Origin: JADJDM01 sp044352985
GTDB lineage: Bacteria > Bacteroidota > Bacteroidia > B-17B0 > Aurantibacillaceae
Direction of reading: 5' to 3'
Length of the DNA: 64,000 nt
Assembly: GCA_044352985.1 (NCBI GenBank)
Contig: JBILCU010000014.1
Span: 19,258-83,257 of the forward strand
Shown here piece by piece: positions 17,391 through 25,551 of this stretch (position 1 is the stretch's first letter; each line of letters opens with the position of its first letter). A program made the translations under genes and the position numbers. The notes under the pieces are model-generated. The model worked only from the letters and a program-made list of their open reading frames with translations. It had not been told where the DNA came from and did no database searches.

Positions 17391-17747
17391 TTAAAATTTA
17401 AGTCCACCTTCTCTTGCACCTTCAGCTAAAGCTTTCACTCTACCATGATAAAGGTATCCACCTCTATCAAATACAACTACTTCAATCCCTTTTTCTTTTG
17501 CTTTTTCAGCAACATGTTTACCTACTAGTTTAGATATTTCTGATTTTGTACCTTTAGAAGATGACAAGTTTTTATCTCGAGATGATGCAGATAATAATGT
17601 TTTACCAGTGCTATCATCTATAAGTTGTGCATAAATATCAGCATTACTTCTGAATACACTTAAACGGGGAGCTATAGTTGAACCACTAATAACTTTACGT
17701 ATACGTTTTTTTATTCTATCTCTTCTTTCTGATTTAGTGAGAGCCAT
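17391..17747 (-). CDS. rplR: 50S ribosomal protein L18
   Basis: 118 aa. RLSVFRSNADIYAQLIDD and the C-terminal VVFDRGGYLYHGRVKALAEG are L18 signatures. Binds 5S rRNA with L5. Confidence 0.97.
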   Translation of the reverse strand: MALTKSERRDRIKKRIRKVISGSTIAPRLSVFRSNADIYAQLIDDSTGKTLLSASSRDKNLSSSKGTKSEISKLVGKHVAEKAKEKGIEVVVFDRGGYLYHGRVKALAEGAREGGLKF

Positions 17748-17776
17748 TTTAAATTAAATTTAGTGAGTTAAAAATT

Positions 17777-18328
17777 TTACTTACCAGCTGCTTTACCTGC
17801 TTTTCTTCTTAAGATTTCACCAGTAAACTTGATACCTTTTCCTTTGTAAGGTTCAGGTTTACGTAATGAACGAATTTTTGCAGCTACTTGACCAATCAAC
17901 TGTTTATCAAAAGATTCCAATATTACTTTTGGATTTTGTCCTTTTTCAGATGTTGTAGTTAAAGTAATCTCAGAAGGTAATTCAAACATAACATTATGAG
18001 AATAACCTAATGATAATTCTAACATTTGTCCTTTATTGCTGGCACGGTAACCTACACCAACTAATTCTTGTTCTGTTTTAAAACCTTCAGACACCCCATG
18101 AACCATGTTAGCAATTAATGAACGATAAAGACCATGCAAGGCACGATGTCTTTTTTGATCAGTTGGTCTAGAAACTTCAACTTTTCCTTCATTAATAATT
18201 ACATTAATGTCTCCTTCGATTGTTTGTGATAAAGCACCTTTTTTTCCTTTAACATTTACAATATTTCCTGATAGAGTAACTTCAACTCCTGCAGGTATCG
18301 TGATTGGTAATTTTCCTATACGTGACAT
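17777..18328 (-). CDS. rplF: 50S ribosomal protein L6
   Basis: 183 aa with two L6 repeats. MSRIGKLPITIPAGVEV start and KPEPYKGKGIKFTGE near the end. Located by the GTPase centre. Confidence 0.97.
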   Translation of the reverse strand: MSRIGKLPITIPAGVEVTLSGNIVNVKGKKGALSQTIEGDINVIINEGKVEVSRPTDQKRHRALHGLYRSLIANMVHGVSEGFKTEQELVGVGYRASNKGQMLELSLGYSHNVMFELPSEITLTTTSEKGQNPKVILESFDKQLIGQVAAKIRSLRKPEPYKGKGIKFTGEILRRKAGKAAGK

Positions 18329-18345
18329 AATACTATTGAATTATT

Positions 18346-18744
18346 TTATGATACAAAACAAATTACTTCACCACCAACGTTTTCTTTTCTAGCTTCTTTA
18401 TCAGTCATAACTCCTTTAGAAGTAGAAATAATAGCTATACCTAAACCATTAATTACTTTAGGTAAAGTATCCACACCAGAATATTTTCTTAATCCAGGTG
18501 AAGAAACTCTGTCTAATTGACGAATAGCTGGTTGTTTTGTTACTGGATGGTACTTCAAAGCTATTTTGATTGTGCTTTGATTTTTTTCATTTACATCGAA
18601 TTTATAATTCAAAATGTAACCTTTGTCGAAAAGAATTTTTGTAATTTCTTTTTTCAAGTTAGATCCTGGGATCTCAACGATTCTGTGTTTTGCTTTGATA
18701 GCATTTCTGACTCTAGTCAGGTAATCTGCAATTGTATCTGTCAT
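18346..18744 (-). CDS. rpsH: 30S ribosomal protein S8
   Basis: 132 aa. DYLTRVRNAIKAKHRIVEIP N-terminus and GLGIAIISTSKGVMTDKEAR C-terminus. In many bacteria S8 also represses the spc operon; no obvious operator was identified here. Confidence 0.97.
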   Translation of the reverse strand: MTDTIADYLTRVRNAIKAKHRIVEIPGSNLKKEITKILFDKGYILNYKFDVNEKNQSTIKIALKYHPVTKQPAIRQLDRVSSPGLRKYSGVDTLPKVINGLGIAIISTSKGVMTDKEARKENVGGEVICFVS

Positions 18745-18808
18745 TTTTTTATTATTTATATGTTATTCTACTCTTGTAGAATAATTATACATTACTAATT
18801 TAATTTAT

Positions 18809-19078
18809 TTACCAGCTTGATTTGGTAACTCCCGGGATTTTACCGAATGAGGCCATTTCACGGAAAGTAACCCTGCTGATACCGAATAATCTCATATAAC
18901 CACGAGGTCGTCCGGTTAATTTGCAACGATTACGCATACGAACTTTTGAAGAGTTACGAGGTAATTTTTGTAATTCTGCAAATTCACCTGCTGCCTTCAA
19001 AGCGGCTCTTTTTTCTGCGTATTTTGCAACTAATTTTGCCCTTTTTGCATCACGGGCTTTCATTGATTCTTTTGCCAT
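18809..19078 (-). CDS. rpsN: 30S ribosomal protein S14 (zinc-free form)
   Basis: 89 aa. Contains LPRNSSKVRMRNRC, TGRPRGYMRLFGISR and ends IPGVTKSSW. It is the long form lacking CxxC zinc pairs, like the zinc-free L36 in the same run. Confidence 0.97.
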   Translation of the reverse strand: MAKESMKARDAKRAKLVAKYAEKRAALKAAGEFAELQKLPRNSSKVRMRNRCKLTGRPRGYMRLFGISRVTFREMASFGKIPGVTKSSW

Positions 19079-19097
19079 CTCTTAGAGCTTACTTTAT

Positions 19098-19658
19098 TTA
19101 TGATTTTGAATTTTTAAATGGGAAACCGAATTCGGTTAACAAGGTACGTGCTTCTTTATCAGTTTTAGCAGATGTTACAAATGTAATGTCCATACCATTG
19201 ATTTTACTAACCTTATCAATATCAATTTCAGGGAAAATAATTTGTTCCGTTACACCTAAAGTGTAATTTCCATTTCCATCAAATCCTGTTTCATTGATAC
19301 CTTTAAAGTCACGAATACGAGGTAAGGCAGAAGAAATTAAACGATCTAAAAATTCATACATGTGATTTCCTCTTAATGTTACGCGAACACCAATTGCAAC
19401 ACCTTTTCTTAATTTAAAATTAGAAATATCTTTTGTAGAATAAGTAGCAACAGCCTTTTGTCCACTAATAGTTGACATTTCTTTAACTGCAGATTCAATA
19501 ATTTTTTTATCGGCTACAGCATCTCCTAATCCTTGATTCAAGCAAATTTTCTTTAATTGAGGAACTTGCATAGAAGATGAATAAGAAAACTTTTCTTGTA
19601 AATTTTTTCTAATTTCTGTTCTGAATTTTGTTTTCAGTCTTGGTTCGTAAGTTGCCAT
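19098..19658 (-). CDS. rplE: 50S ribosomal protein L5
   Basis: 186 aa. Has VPQLKKICLNQGLGDAV and the C-terminal GMDITFVTSAKTDKEAR. Binds 5S rRNA. Its ATG shares one base with the rplX stop (TAATG). Confidence 0.97.
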   Translation of the reverse strand: MATYEPRLKTKFRTEIRKNLQEKFSYSSSMQVPQLKKICLNQGLGDAVADKKIIESAVKEMSTISGQKAVATYSTKDISNFKLRKGVAIGVRVTLRGNHMYEFLDRLISSALPRIRDFKGINETGFDGNGNYTLGVTEQIIFPEIDIDKVSKINGMDITFVTSAKTDKEARTLLTEFGFPFKNSKS

Positions 19659-19972
19659 TATTTTATAACCTCCTTAGTTTTTTTTGCAATTCTTGTTAAT
19701 TTACCTGTCTTTTCATCAGTTGATCTACCAACTCTAGTTGGTTTACCATTCACTACTAACATTAAATTAGAAATATGAATAGAACCTTCAACTTTTACAA
19801 TTCCACCATTAGGATTTTTCGCATTAGGTTTAGTATGTTTTGAAATCATATTAACACCTTCAACTATAACTCTTGAATTTTTGGTATCAATTGAAACGAT
19901 CTTACCCTCCTGCCCTTTTGCATTACCAGAGATTATTTTTACTAAATCGTCTTTTTTTAATTTTAATTTCAT
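19658..19972 (-). CDS. rplX: 50S ribosomal protein L24
   Basis: 104 aa. KOW motif KKDDLVKIISGNAKGQEGKI and VEGVNMISKHTKP. Assembly initiator protein of the large subunit. Confidence 0.97.
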   Translation of the reverse strand: MKLKLKKDDLVKIISGNAKGQEGKIVSIDTKNSRVIVEGVNMISKHTKPNAKNPNGGIVKVEGSIHISNLMLVVNGKPTRVGRSTDEKTGKLTRIAKKTKEVIK

Positions 19973-19984
19973 GACTTTTATTTT

Positions 19985-20353
19985 TTAAAGAACTTCAGGT
20001 GCTAGAGATATAATTTTCATAAATTGTTTATCGCGTAATTCTCTTGCAACCGGACCAAATATACGAGTTCCACGTATCTCGTCATCAGCTTTTAAAAGAA
20101 CTGCAGCATTGTCATCAAAACGAATGTATGAACCATCCTGGCGACGAATTTCTTTTTTAGTTCTAACGATAACAGCTTTACTAACTGTTCCTTTTTTTAC
20201 ATTTCCAGAAGGTAGAGCGTGTTTTACCGTAACAACTACTTTATCTCCAATTGTTGCATAACGCTTACGTGTACCACCTAATACTCTAATAACAAGTACT
20301 TCCTTAGCCCCACTATTGTCTGCAACTGTTAATCTTGATTCGTTTTGTATCAT
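19985..20353 (-). CDS. rplN: 50S ribosomal protein L14
   Basis: 122 aa. MIQNESRLTVADNSGAKE start and RGTRIFGPVARELRDK near the end, both diagnostic. Confidence 0.98.
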   Translation of the reverse strand: MIQNESRLTVADNSGAKEVLVIRVLGGTRKRYATIGDKVVVTVKHALPSGNVKKGTVSKAVIVRTKKEIRRQDGSYIRFDDNAAVLLKADDEIRGTRIFGPVARELRDKQFMKIISLAPEVL

Positions 20354-20374
20354 CTCTTAAAATACTTTTAAAAA

Positions 20375-20629
20375 TTATTTTGCTTTTTCAATAACTTCAA
20401 CTAATCTCCAGCATTTGGTTTTGCTTAGAGGACGAGTTTCCATAATTTTAACTACATCACCAATACCACACTCATTTTTTTCATCATGGGCAACAAATTT
20501 AGTTGTTTTCTTAACGAATTTACCGTATTTAGGATGTTTTACTTTTCTCTCAACGCTAACAACAACAGATTTATCCATTTTGTTGCTGGTAACTGTACCT
20601 ATTCTCTCTTTTCTTAAATTTCTTTCCAT
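20375..20629 (-). CDS. rpsQ: 30S ribosomal protein S17
   Basis: 84 aa OB-fold protein. RKERIGTVTSNKMDKSVVV start and IMETRPLSKTKCWRLV end. Confidence 0.97.
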   Translation of the reverse strand: MERNLRKERIGTVTSNKMDKSVVVSVERKVKHPKYGKFVKKTTKFVAHDEKNECGIGDVVKIMETRPLSKTKCWRLVEVIEKAK

Positions 20630-20641
20630 TGTTACCTAAAA

Positions 20642-20833
20642 TTATTTTGTTGATTTTTTTGTAAGTTCAGTACTTAATCGAGCAATTAATTTTCTGCTAG
20701 TACGTACTTTCATTGGATTCTCAATTGGAGAAACTGCATGATTAATACTTAGTTTGTTTAAAAGAGCTTTTTCCTCTTTAATTTTAGCTTTCAAATCGTT
20801 AATTGAAAGGTTTGATATTTCTTTGTTTTCCAT
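20642..20833 (-). CDS. rpmC: 50S ribosomal protein L29
   Basis: 63 aa two-helix protein. INDLKAKIKEEKALLNKL and the C-terminal RTSRKLIARLSTELTKK. Sits near the exit tunnel. Confidence 0.95.
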   Translation of the reverse strand: MENKEISNLSINDLKAKIKEEKALLNKLSINHAVSPIENPMKVRTSRKLIARLSTELTKKSTK

Positions 20834-20845
20834 GATTCAAAAATA

Positions 20846-21274
20846 TTATGCTTGTGTTTCAACAAAATCTCTTCTTACAACAAATTTTGTACATACAGGA
20901 AGTTTTTGTGCAGCTAAACGTAAAGCTTCTTTAGCTATTTGTAAAGGAACACCTTCAGCTTCAAATAACATTCTTCCAGCTTTTACTGGAGCAACCCAAT
21001 ATTCAGGTGCACCTTTACCTTTACCCATACGAACCTCAGCAGGTTTTTTAGTTATTGGTTTATCAGGGAAAATTCTAATCCAAATTTGGCCTTCCCTTTT
21101 CATGAAACGAGTTACAGCAACACGAGCCGCTTCAATTTGACGGGCTGTTACCCATGACTCTTCAGTTGCCTTGATGCCGAAAGATCCAAATGCTAATTGA
21201 TCACCTCTTTTAGCAAGACCCTTCATCTTCATTTTATGCATCTTTCTATATTTCGTTCTTTTTGGCTGTAACAT
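20846..21274 (-). CDS. rplP: 50S ribosomal protein L16
   Basis: 142 aa. MLQPKRTKYRKMHKMKMKG start, ARVAVTRFMKREGQIWIRIF and GKGKGAPEYWVAPVK. The Arg normally hydroxylated by YcfD-type oxygenases lies in this region. Confidence 0.97.
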   Translation of the reverse strand: MLQPKRTKYRKMHKMKMKGLAKRGDQLAFGSFGIKATEESWVTARQIEAARVAVTRFMKREGQIWIRIFPDKPITKKPAEVRMGKGKGAPEYWVAPVKAGRMLFEAEGVPLQIAKEALRLAAQKLPVCTKFVVRRDFVETQA

Positions 21275-21316
21275 CTCTAATTATTTTTATGTTTGAAGAA
21301 TTACCTTTTTATTTAA

Positions 21317-22045
21317 TTAAGCTTCTTTTTTCTTTTTATTTCTATTACCACTAAATTTCGGTGCAGGTGTTTCACGTTTTTTATCTTTCATTAAACCAAT
21401 GTTTGGAGAAAGATCACGTTTTCCATAAATTTCACCTTTACAAATCCACACTTTGATACCTAATAAACCAAATGTAGTTAAAGCTTCGCCAACAGCGTAA
21501 TCAATATCCGCACGGAGAGTATGTAATGGAGTTCTTCCTTCTTTATACATTTCAGAACGAGCCATATCAGCACCTTGTAAACGTCCAGAAATCTTAATTT
21601 TAATCCCTTCAGCACCCATTTTCATAGCTGAAATTAGTGCCATTTTAGAAGCTCTTTTATATGAAATACGACCTTCAATTTGTCTTGCAATTGAATCTGC
21701 AACCAAACGAGCATCTAATTCAGGACGTTTAATTTCAAAAATATTAATTTGAACGTCTTTTTTTGTGAATTTTTTTAATTCTTCTTTTAATTTATCTACT
21801 TCTTTACCGCCTTTACCAATAATAATTCCTGGACGAGCAGTATTTATTGTAACAGTTACAAGTTTTAGTGTTCTTTCAATTATAACTTTAGAAACACTAC
21901 CTTTTGGTAAACGAGCAGTTAAATATTTTCTGATTTTTTCATCTTCAACAAGTTTATCAGAAAAATCATTCCCGCCAAACCAGTTAGAATCCCAACCTTT
22001 AATAATACCTAAACGTAAACCTATTGGATTTGATTTTTGTCCCAT
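21317..22045 (-). CDS. rpsC: 30S ribosomal protein S3
   Basis: 242 aa. MGQKSNPIGLRLGIIKGWDS start, KH domain with RPGIIIGKGGKEVDKL and the S3 C-terminal domain ISGRLQGADMARSE. Lines the mRNA entry channel. It ends in a Lys-rich tail. Confidence 0.98.
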   Translation of the reverse strand: MGQKSNPIGLRLGIIKGWDSNWFGGNDFSDKLVEDEKIRKYLTARLPKGSVSKVIIERTLKLVTVTINTARPGIIIGKGGKEVDKLKEELKKFTKKDVQINIFEIKRPELDARLVADSIARQIEGRISYKRASKMALISAMKMGAEGIKIKISGRLQGADMARSEMYKEGRTPLHTLRADIDYAVGEALTTFGLLGIKVWICKGEIYGKRDLSPNIGLMKDKKRETPAPKFSGNRNKKKKEA

Positions 22046-22053
22046 TTTTTAAA

Positions 22054-22446
22054 TTAATTTTTTGTTCCTAAAACTACTGTTACGTGATTTGATCTTTTTC
22101 TAATTCTATACCCTCTACCTTGAGGAGCAGTTCTTAATCTTTTTAATTGAAAACCACTATCTACCATAATTTCTTTAACAAACAAAATATTTTCATCAGG
22201 TCTATTACCAGTTTTTGCCTCGTAATTTGCTATGGCTGATTTTAATAATTTTTCTAATTTTATAGAAGCATGTTGTGTACTGTATTTTAATGTATTTAAA
22301 GCATTAAAAACTTCAGATCCACGAACTAAGTCAGCTACAATTCTCATTTTTCTTGGAGAAGTAGGACAGTCATTTAATTTAGCAAAATAAGTACTTTTGC
22401 TTGCTTCTTTTCTGGCTTCGGCTACTAACCTTTTTCTTTTGCCCAT
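22054..22446 (-). CDS. rplV: 50S ribosomal protein L22
   Basis: 130 aa. CPTSPRKMRIVADLVRG and the hairpin tip LKRLRTAPQGRGYRIRKRS, which reaches into the exit tunnel where macrolides bind. Confidence 0.97.
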   Translation of the reverse strand: MGKRKRLVAEARKEASKSTYFAKLNDCPTSPRKMRIVADLVRGSEVFNALNTLKYSTQHASIKLEKLLKSAIANYEAKTGNRPDENILFVKEIMVDSGFQLKRLRTAPQGRGYRIRKRSNHVTVVLGTKN

Positions 22447-22467
22447 CGTTCAGTTTTTTAATCTAAA

Positions 22468-22737
22468 TTATTTTTTATTATTACCTGAATGTCCTTTAAA
22501 CGTTCTTGTTGGAGCGAACTCCCCTAATTTATGACCAACCATGTTTTCAGTTACATAAACAGGAATAAATTTATTACCATTATGAACCGCAAATGTATGT
22601 CCAACAAACTCAGGTGGAATTGTTGATCTACGAGCCCATGTTTTTATAACTGATTTTTTTCCACTTTGATTCATTGCCTCAACTTTTTGATCAACGTTGT
22701 GGTCGATGAAAGGTCCTTTTTTTAACGATCTTGCCAT
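22468..22737 (-). CDS. rpsS: 30S ribosomal protein S19
   Basis: 89 aa. MARSLKKGPFIDHNVDQKV start and TWARRSTIPPEFVGHTFAVH. Located in the head of the small subunit. Confidence 0.97.
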   Translation of the reverse strand: MARSLKKGPFIDHNVDQKVEAMNQSGKKSVIKTWARRSTIPPEFVGHTFAVHNGNKFIPVYVTENMVGHKLGEFAPTRTFKGHSGNNKK

Positions 22738-22790
22738 TTTTCTTAATTTGTTTTGAAATAGTACTTAAACTACCATTAAACTTTTACTAA

Positions 22791-23615
22791 TTATTTTTTT
22801 CTTCTTTCGATAATGTGTTTATTAGATGCCTTAGCTTTGTAACGAGTTTTAAACCCTTTAGCCGGCAAACCTTTACGTGAACGTGGATGACCACCTGAAG
22901 CACGACCTTCACCACCACCCATAGGATGATCAACAGGATTCATTACAACAGGACGTGTTCTTGGACGACGACCTAACCAACGTTTACGACCAGCCTTACC
23001 ATGTATTTCAAGATTGTGATCAGGATTAGATACGGCACCTATTGTAGCTTTACAAGTAATCAAAACCATTCTAACTTCACCTGAAGGCATTCTCAATACA
23101 GCATATTTTCCGTCTCTTGCTGATAATTGAGCATAGCTACCTGCACTTCGAGCCATAGCAGCTCCCTGTCCTGGTCTTAACTCAATATTGTGAATAATTG
23201 TACCAAGAGGAATATCACTTAAAAATAATGTATTTCCTATTTCTGGAGCAGCATCTTTTCCAGATACTATTGTTTGTCCAACCTGAATACCTTGTGGAGC
23301 AATAATATATCTTTTATCACCATCTTTGAAATGAACTAAAGCAATACGAGCGGTACGATTTGGATCATACTCAATTGTTTTAATAACACCAGGAATTCCA
23401 TCATTTTCTCTTTTAAAATCAATGATACGGTAAGATTTTTTGTGACCACCGCCGATATAGCGCATAGTCATTTTACCTGAATTATTTCTACCACCAGATT
23501 TTTTTGAAGAACGAGTTAAACTCTTCTCAGGTGTAGAGGTGGTGATTTCTGAATAATCACTAACTAATTTGAATCTTTGACCTGGGGTAAGCGGTCTTAA
23601 TTTTTTTAATCCCAT
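22791..23615 (-). CDS. rplB: 50S ribosomal protein L2
   Basis: 274 aa. GGRNNSGKMTMRYIGGGHKK, and the peptidyl-transferase-near segment VDHPMGGGEGRASGGHP. Required for subunit association. Confidence 0.98.
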   Translation of the reverse strand: MGLKKLRPLTPGQRFKLVSDYSEITTSTPEKSLTRSSKKSGGRNNSGKMTMRYIGGGHKKSYRIIDFKRENDGIPGVIKTIEYDPNRTARIALVHFKDGDKRYIIAPQGIQVGQTIVSGKDAAPEIGNTLFLSDIPLGTIIHNIELRPGQGAAMARSAGSYAQLSARDGKYAVLRMPSGEVRMVLITCKATIGAVSNPDHNLEIHGKAGRKRWLGRRPRTRPVVMNPVDHPMGGGEGRASGGHPRSRKGLPAKGFKTRYKAKASNKHIIERRKK

Positions 23616-23637
23616 TTTTTAATTCTTTTCTGAATTT

Positions 23638-23928
23638 TTAAATACTTGCATAAAAATCAATGGCATCTCCACTTTTTAAGGTTACCATTGCCCTTTTTGT
23701 TCTGTTCACTCTTCCAATTGCCAAGCCGCGAGTAGTATTTCTAGTTTTTACTTTTCCTACATATTGTTGAGTATTTACTGATTTAACAGTAACACCATAC
23801 ATTTCCTCAACAGCTTTTTTAATTTGGATTTTATTTGCCTTTCTGTCTACTATGAAGCCATAACGATTTAATTTTTCGGCTTCAGCAGTCATCTTTTCAG
23901 TGATGATTGGCTTTACTATAATTTCCAT
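23638..23928 (-). CDS. rplW: 50S ribosomal protein L23
   Basis: 96 aa. KPIITEKMTAEAEKLNRYGF start and KKAVEEMYGVTVKSVNT. Docking site of trigger factor at the tunnel exit. Confidence 0.96.
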   Translation of the reverse strand: MEIIVKPIITEKMTAEAEKLNRYGFIVDRKANKIQIKKAVEEMYGVTVKSVNTQQYVGKVKTRNTTRGLAIGRVNRTKRAMVTLKSGDAIDFYASI

Positions 23929-23929
23929 T

Positions 23930-24559
23930 TTATTTGTTTAAAATTGTTTCAATTTGTTTCAAAGAACTCTCAATCAGAACCAAATTAGCTGCGTTTAAAA
24001 TATCGTAGGTGTTTAAATCTGAAGCTACTACGACTTTAGAACGGTCTAAATTTCGGGACGACAAATATACGTTTTTATTTGATTCCGGCAACACAAATAA
24101 TGTTTTTTTATCGGAAAGATTTAAATTTTTCAATAACTCTGCAAATTTTGAGGTTTTTGGAGCATCAAATGAGAAATCTTCTAAAACAGTAATTTGATTT
24201 TCTTTTGCTTTATAAGATAGAGCGGACACTCTAGCTAATCTTTTAACTTTTTTGTTCAATTTAAAAGAGTAATCTCTTGGTCTTGGTCCGAAGGCTCTTC
24301 CACCACCTATAAAAACAGGTGACTTCATCGATCCAGCACGAGCACCACCGGTACCTTTTTGTCTTTTTAATTTTTTAGTTGTTCTATTTATTTCTGCACG
24401 TTCCTTAGATTTATGAGTACCTTGACGTTGATTTGCTAAAAATTGTTTAACATCAAGATAAATACAATGATCATTTGGTTCAGCGGCATAAATTGCATCA
24501 ACTAACTCAACTTTTTTTCCGGTTTTTTTACCACTTATGTTTGTTATTTCTAGTTGCAT
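23930..24559 (-). CDS. rplD: 50S ribosomal protein L4
   Basis: 209 aa from ATG at 24559 (MQLEITNISG). The frame can be read from a TTG at 24577, but that lies inside rplC, while this ATG is 7 nt after the rplC stop. Contains KLKRQKGTGGARAGSMKSPV, the loop in the exit tunnel, and FGPRPRDYSFKLNKKVKR. In many bacteria L4 also regulates the S10 operon. Confidence 0.97.
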   Translation of the reverse strand: MQLEITNISGKKTGKKVELVDAIYAAEPNDHCIYLDVKQFLANQRQGTHKSKERAEINRTTKKLKRQKGTGGARAGSMKSPVFIGGGRAFGPRPRDYSFKLNKKVKRLARVSALSYKAKENQITVLEDFSFDAPKTSKFAELLKNLNLSDKKTLFVLPESNKNVYLSSRNLDRSKVVVASDLNTYDILNAANLVLIESSLKQIETILNK

Positions 24560-24566
24560 TTCAAAA

Positions 24567-25190
24567 TTATTTTTCAATTATTACATAAGAACCTTTTGCA
24601 CCGGCAACTGAACCTTTCAATAAAAGTAAGTTTTTTTCAGGCATAACCTTAACTACTTCAATATTTTGAATTTTCACTTTGTTACCCCCCATTCTGCCAG
24701 CCATTCTCATTCCTTTAAATACGCGAGAAGGATCAGAAGATGCACCTAGAGAACCAGGAGCTCTTTCTCTATCGTGCTGACCATGAGATTTATTAGCGTG
24801 ACCAACACCACTAAATCCGTGACGTTTTACAACACCTTGAAAACCTTTACCTTTAGATGTTCCAGATACCTCAACAACATCTCCTTCGGCAAAAAGCTCC
24901 ACTGTGATAACATCACCTGCATTTCTAGCATCTTCAAAATGCTTAAATTCAACTAATTTTCTTTTTGGAGTGATTCCTGATTTCTTGAAGTGTCCTTTCA
25001 TTGCTTGAGAAGTATGTTTTTCTTTCTTCTCATCAAATGACAACTGCAAAGCCTCATAACCGTCTTTCTCCTTGGTTTTTACTTGCGTAACTACGCAAGG
25101 ACCCGCTTCTATTATTGTGCATGGTACATATTTACCATTGGCACCGAAGAAACTGGTCATTCCTACTTTTTTACCAATTATTCCAGACAT
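24567..25190 (-). CDS. rplC: 50S ribosomal protein L3
   Basis: 207 aa. MSGIIGKKVGMTSFFGANGK start and the central GKGFQGVVKRHGFSGVGHAN, then RMAGRMGGNKVKIQN. Nucleates 23S rRNA folding. Confidence 0.98.
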   Translation of the reverse strand: MSGIIGKKVGMTSFFGANGKYVPCTIIEAGPCVVTQVKTKEKDGYEALQLSFDEKKEKHTSQAMKGHFKKSGITPKRKLVEFKHFEDARNAGDVITVELFAEGDVVEVSGTSKGKGFQGVVKRHGFSGVGHANKSHGQHDRERAPGSLGASSDPSRVFKGMRMAGRMGGNKVKIQNIEVVKVMPEKNLLLLKGSVAGAKGSYVIIEK

Positions 25191-25222
25191 TATACTTGTT
25201 TTTTGATTATTTATTAAATTAA

Positions 25223-25528
25223 CTAAACTTTAATTTCTACTTCAACACCACTAGGTAATTCCAATTTCATTAGGGCATCAACAGTTTTTGATGTTGAACT
25301 ATAGATGTCTAACAAACGTTTATAAACACATGTTTGAAATTGGTCACGAGCTTTTTTATTTACATGTGGGGAACGTAAAACCGTGAAAATTCTTTTGTGT
25401 GTTGGAAGTGGAATTGGACCATTAACAACAGCACCTGTTGACTTAACTGTTTTTACAATTTTCTCAGCAGATTTATCAACTAAGTTGAAATCGTATGATT
25501 TTAATTTTATTCTTATTTTTTGGCTCAT
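25223..25528 (-). CDS. rpsJ: 30S ribosomal protein S10
   Basis: 101 aa. IRIKLKSYDFNLVDKSAEKI start, GPIPLPTHKRIFTVLRSPHV in the middle. In other bacteria it doubles as NusE in antitermination. Directly follows fusA: no tuf gene intervenes. Confidence 0.98.
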   Translation of the reverse strand: MSQKIRIKLKSYDFNLVDKSAEKIVKTVKSTGAVVNGPIPLPTHKRIFTVLRSPHVNKKARDQFQTCVYKRLLDIYSSTSKTVDALMKLELPSGVEVEIKV

Positions 25529-25551
25529 GTTCTTATTGAGATTCTGTTGAA

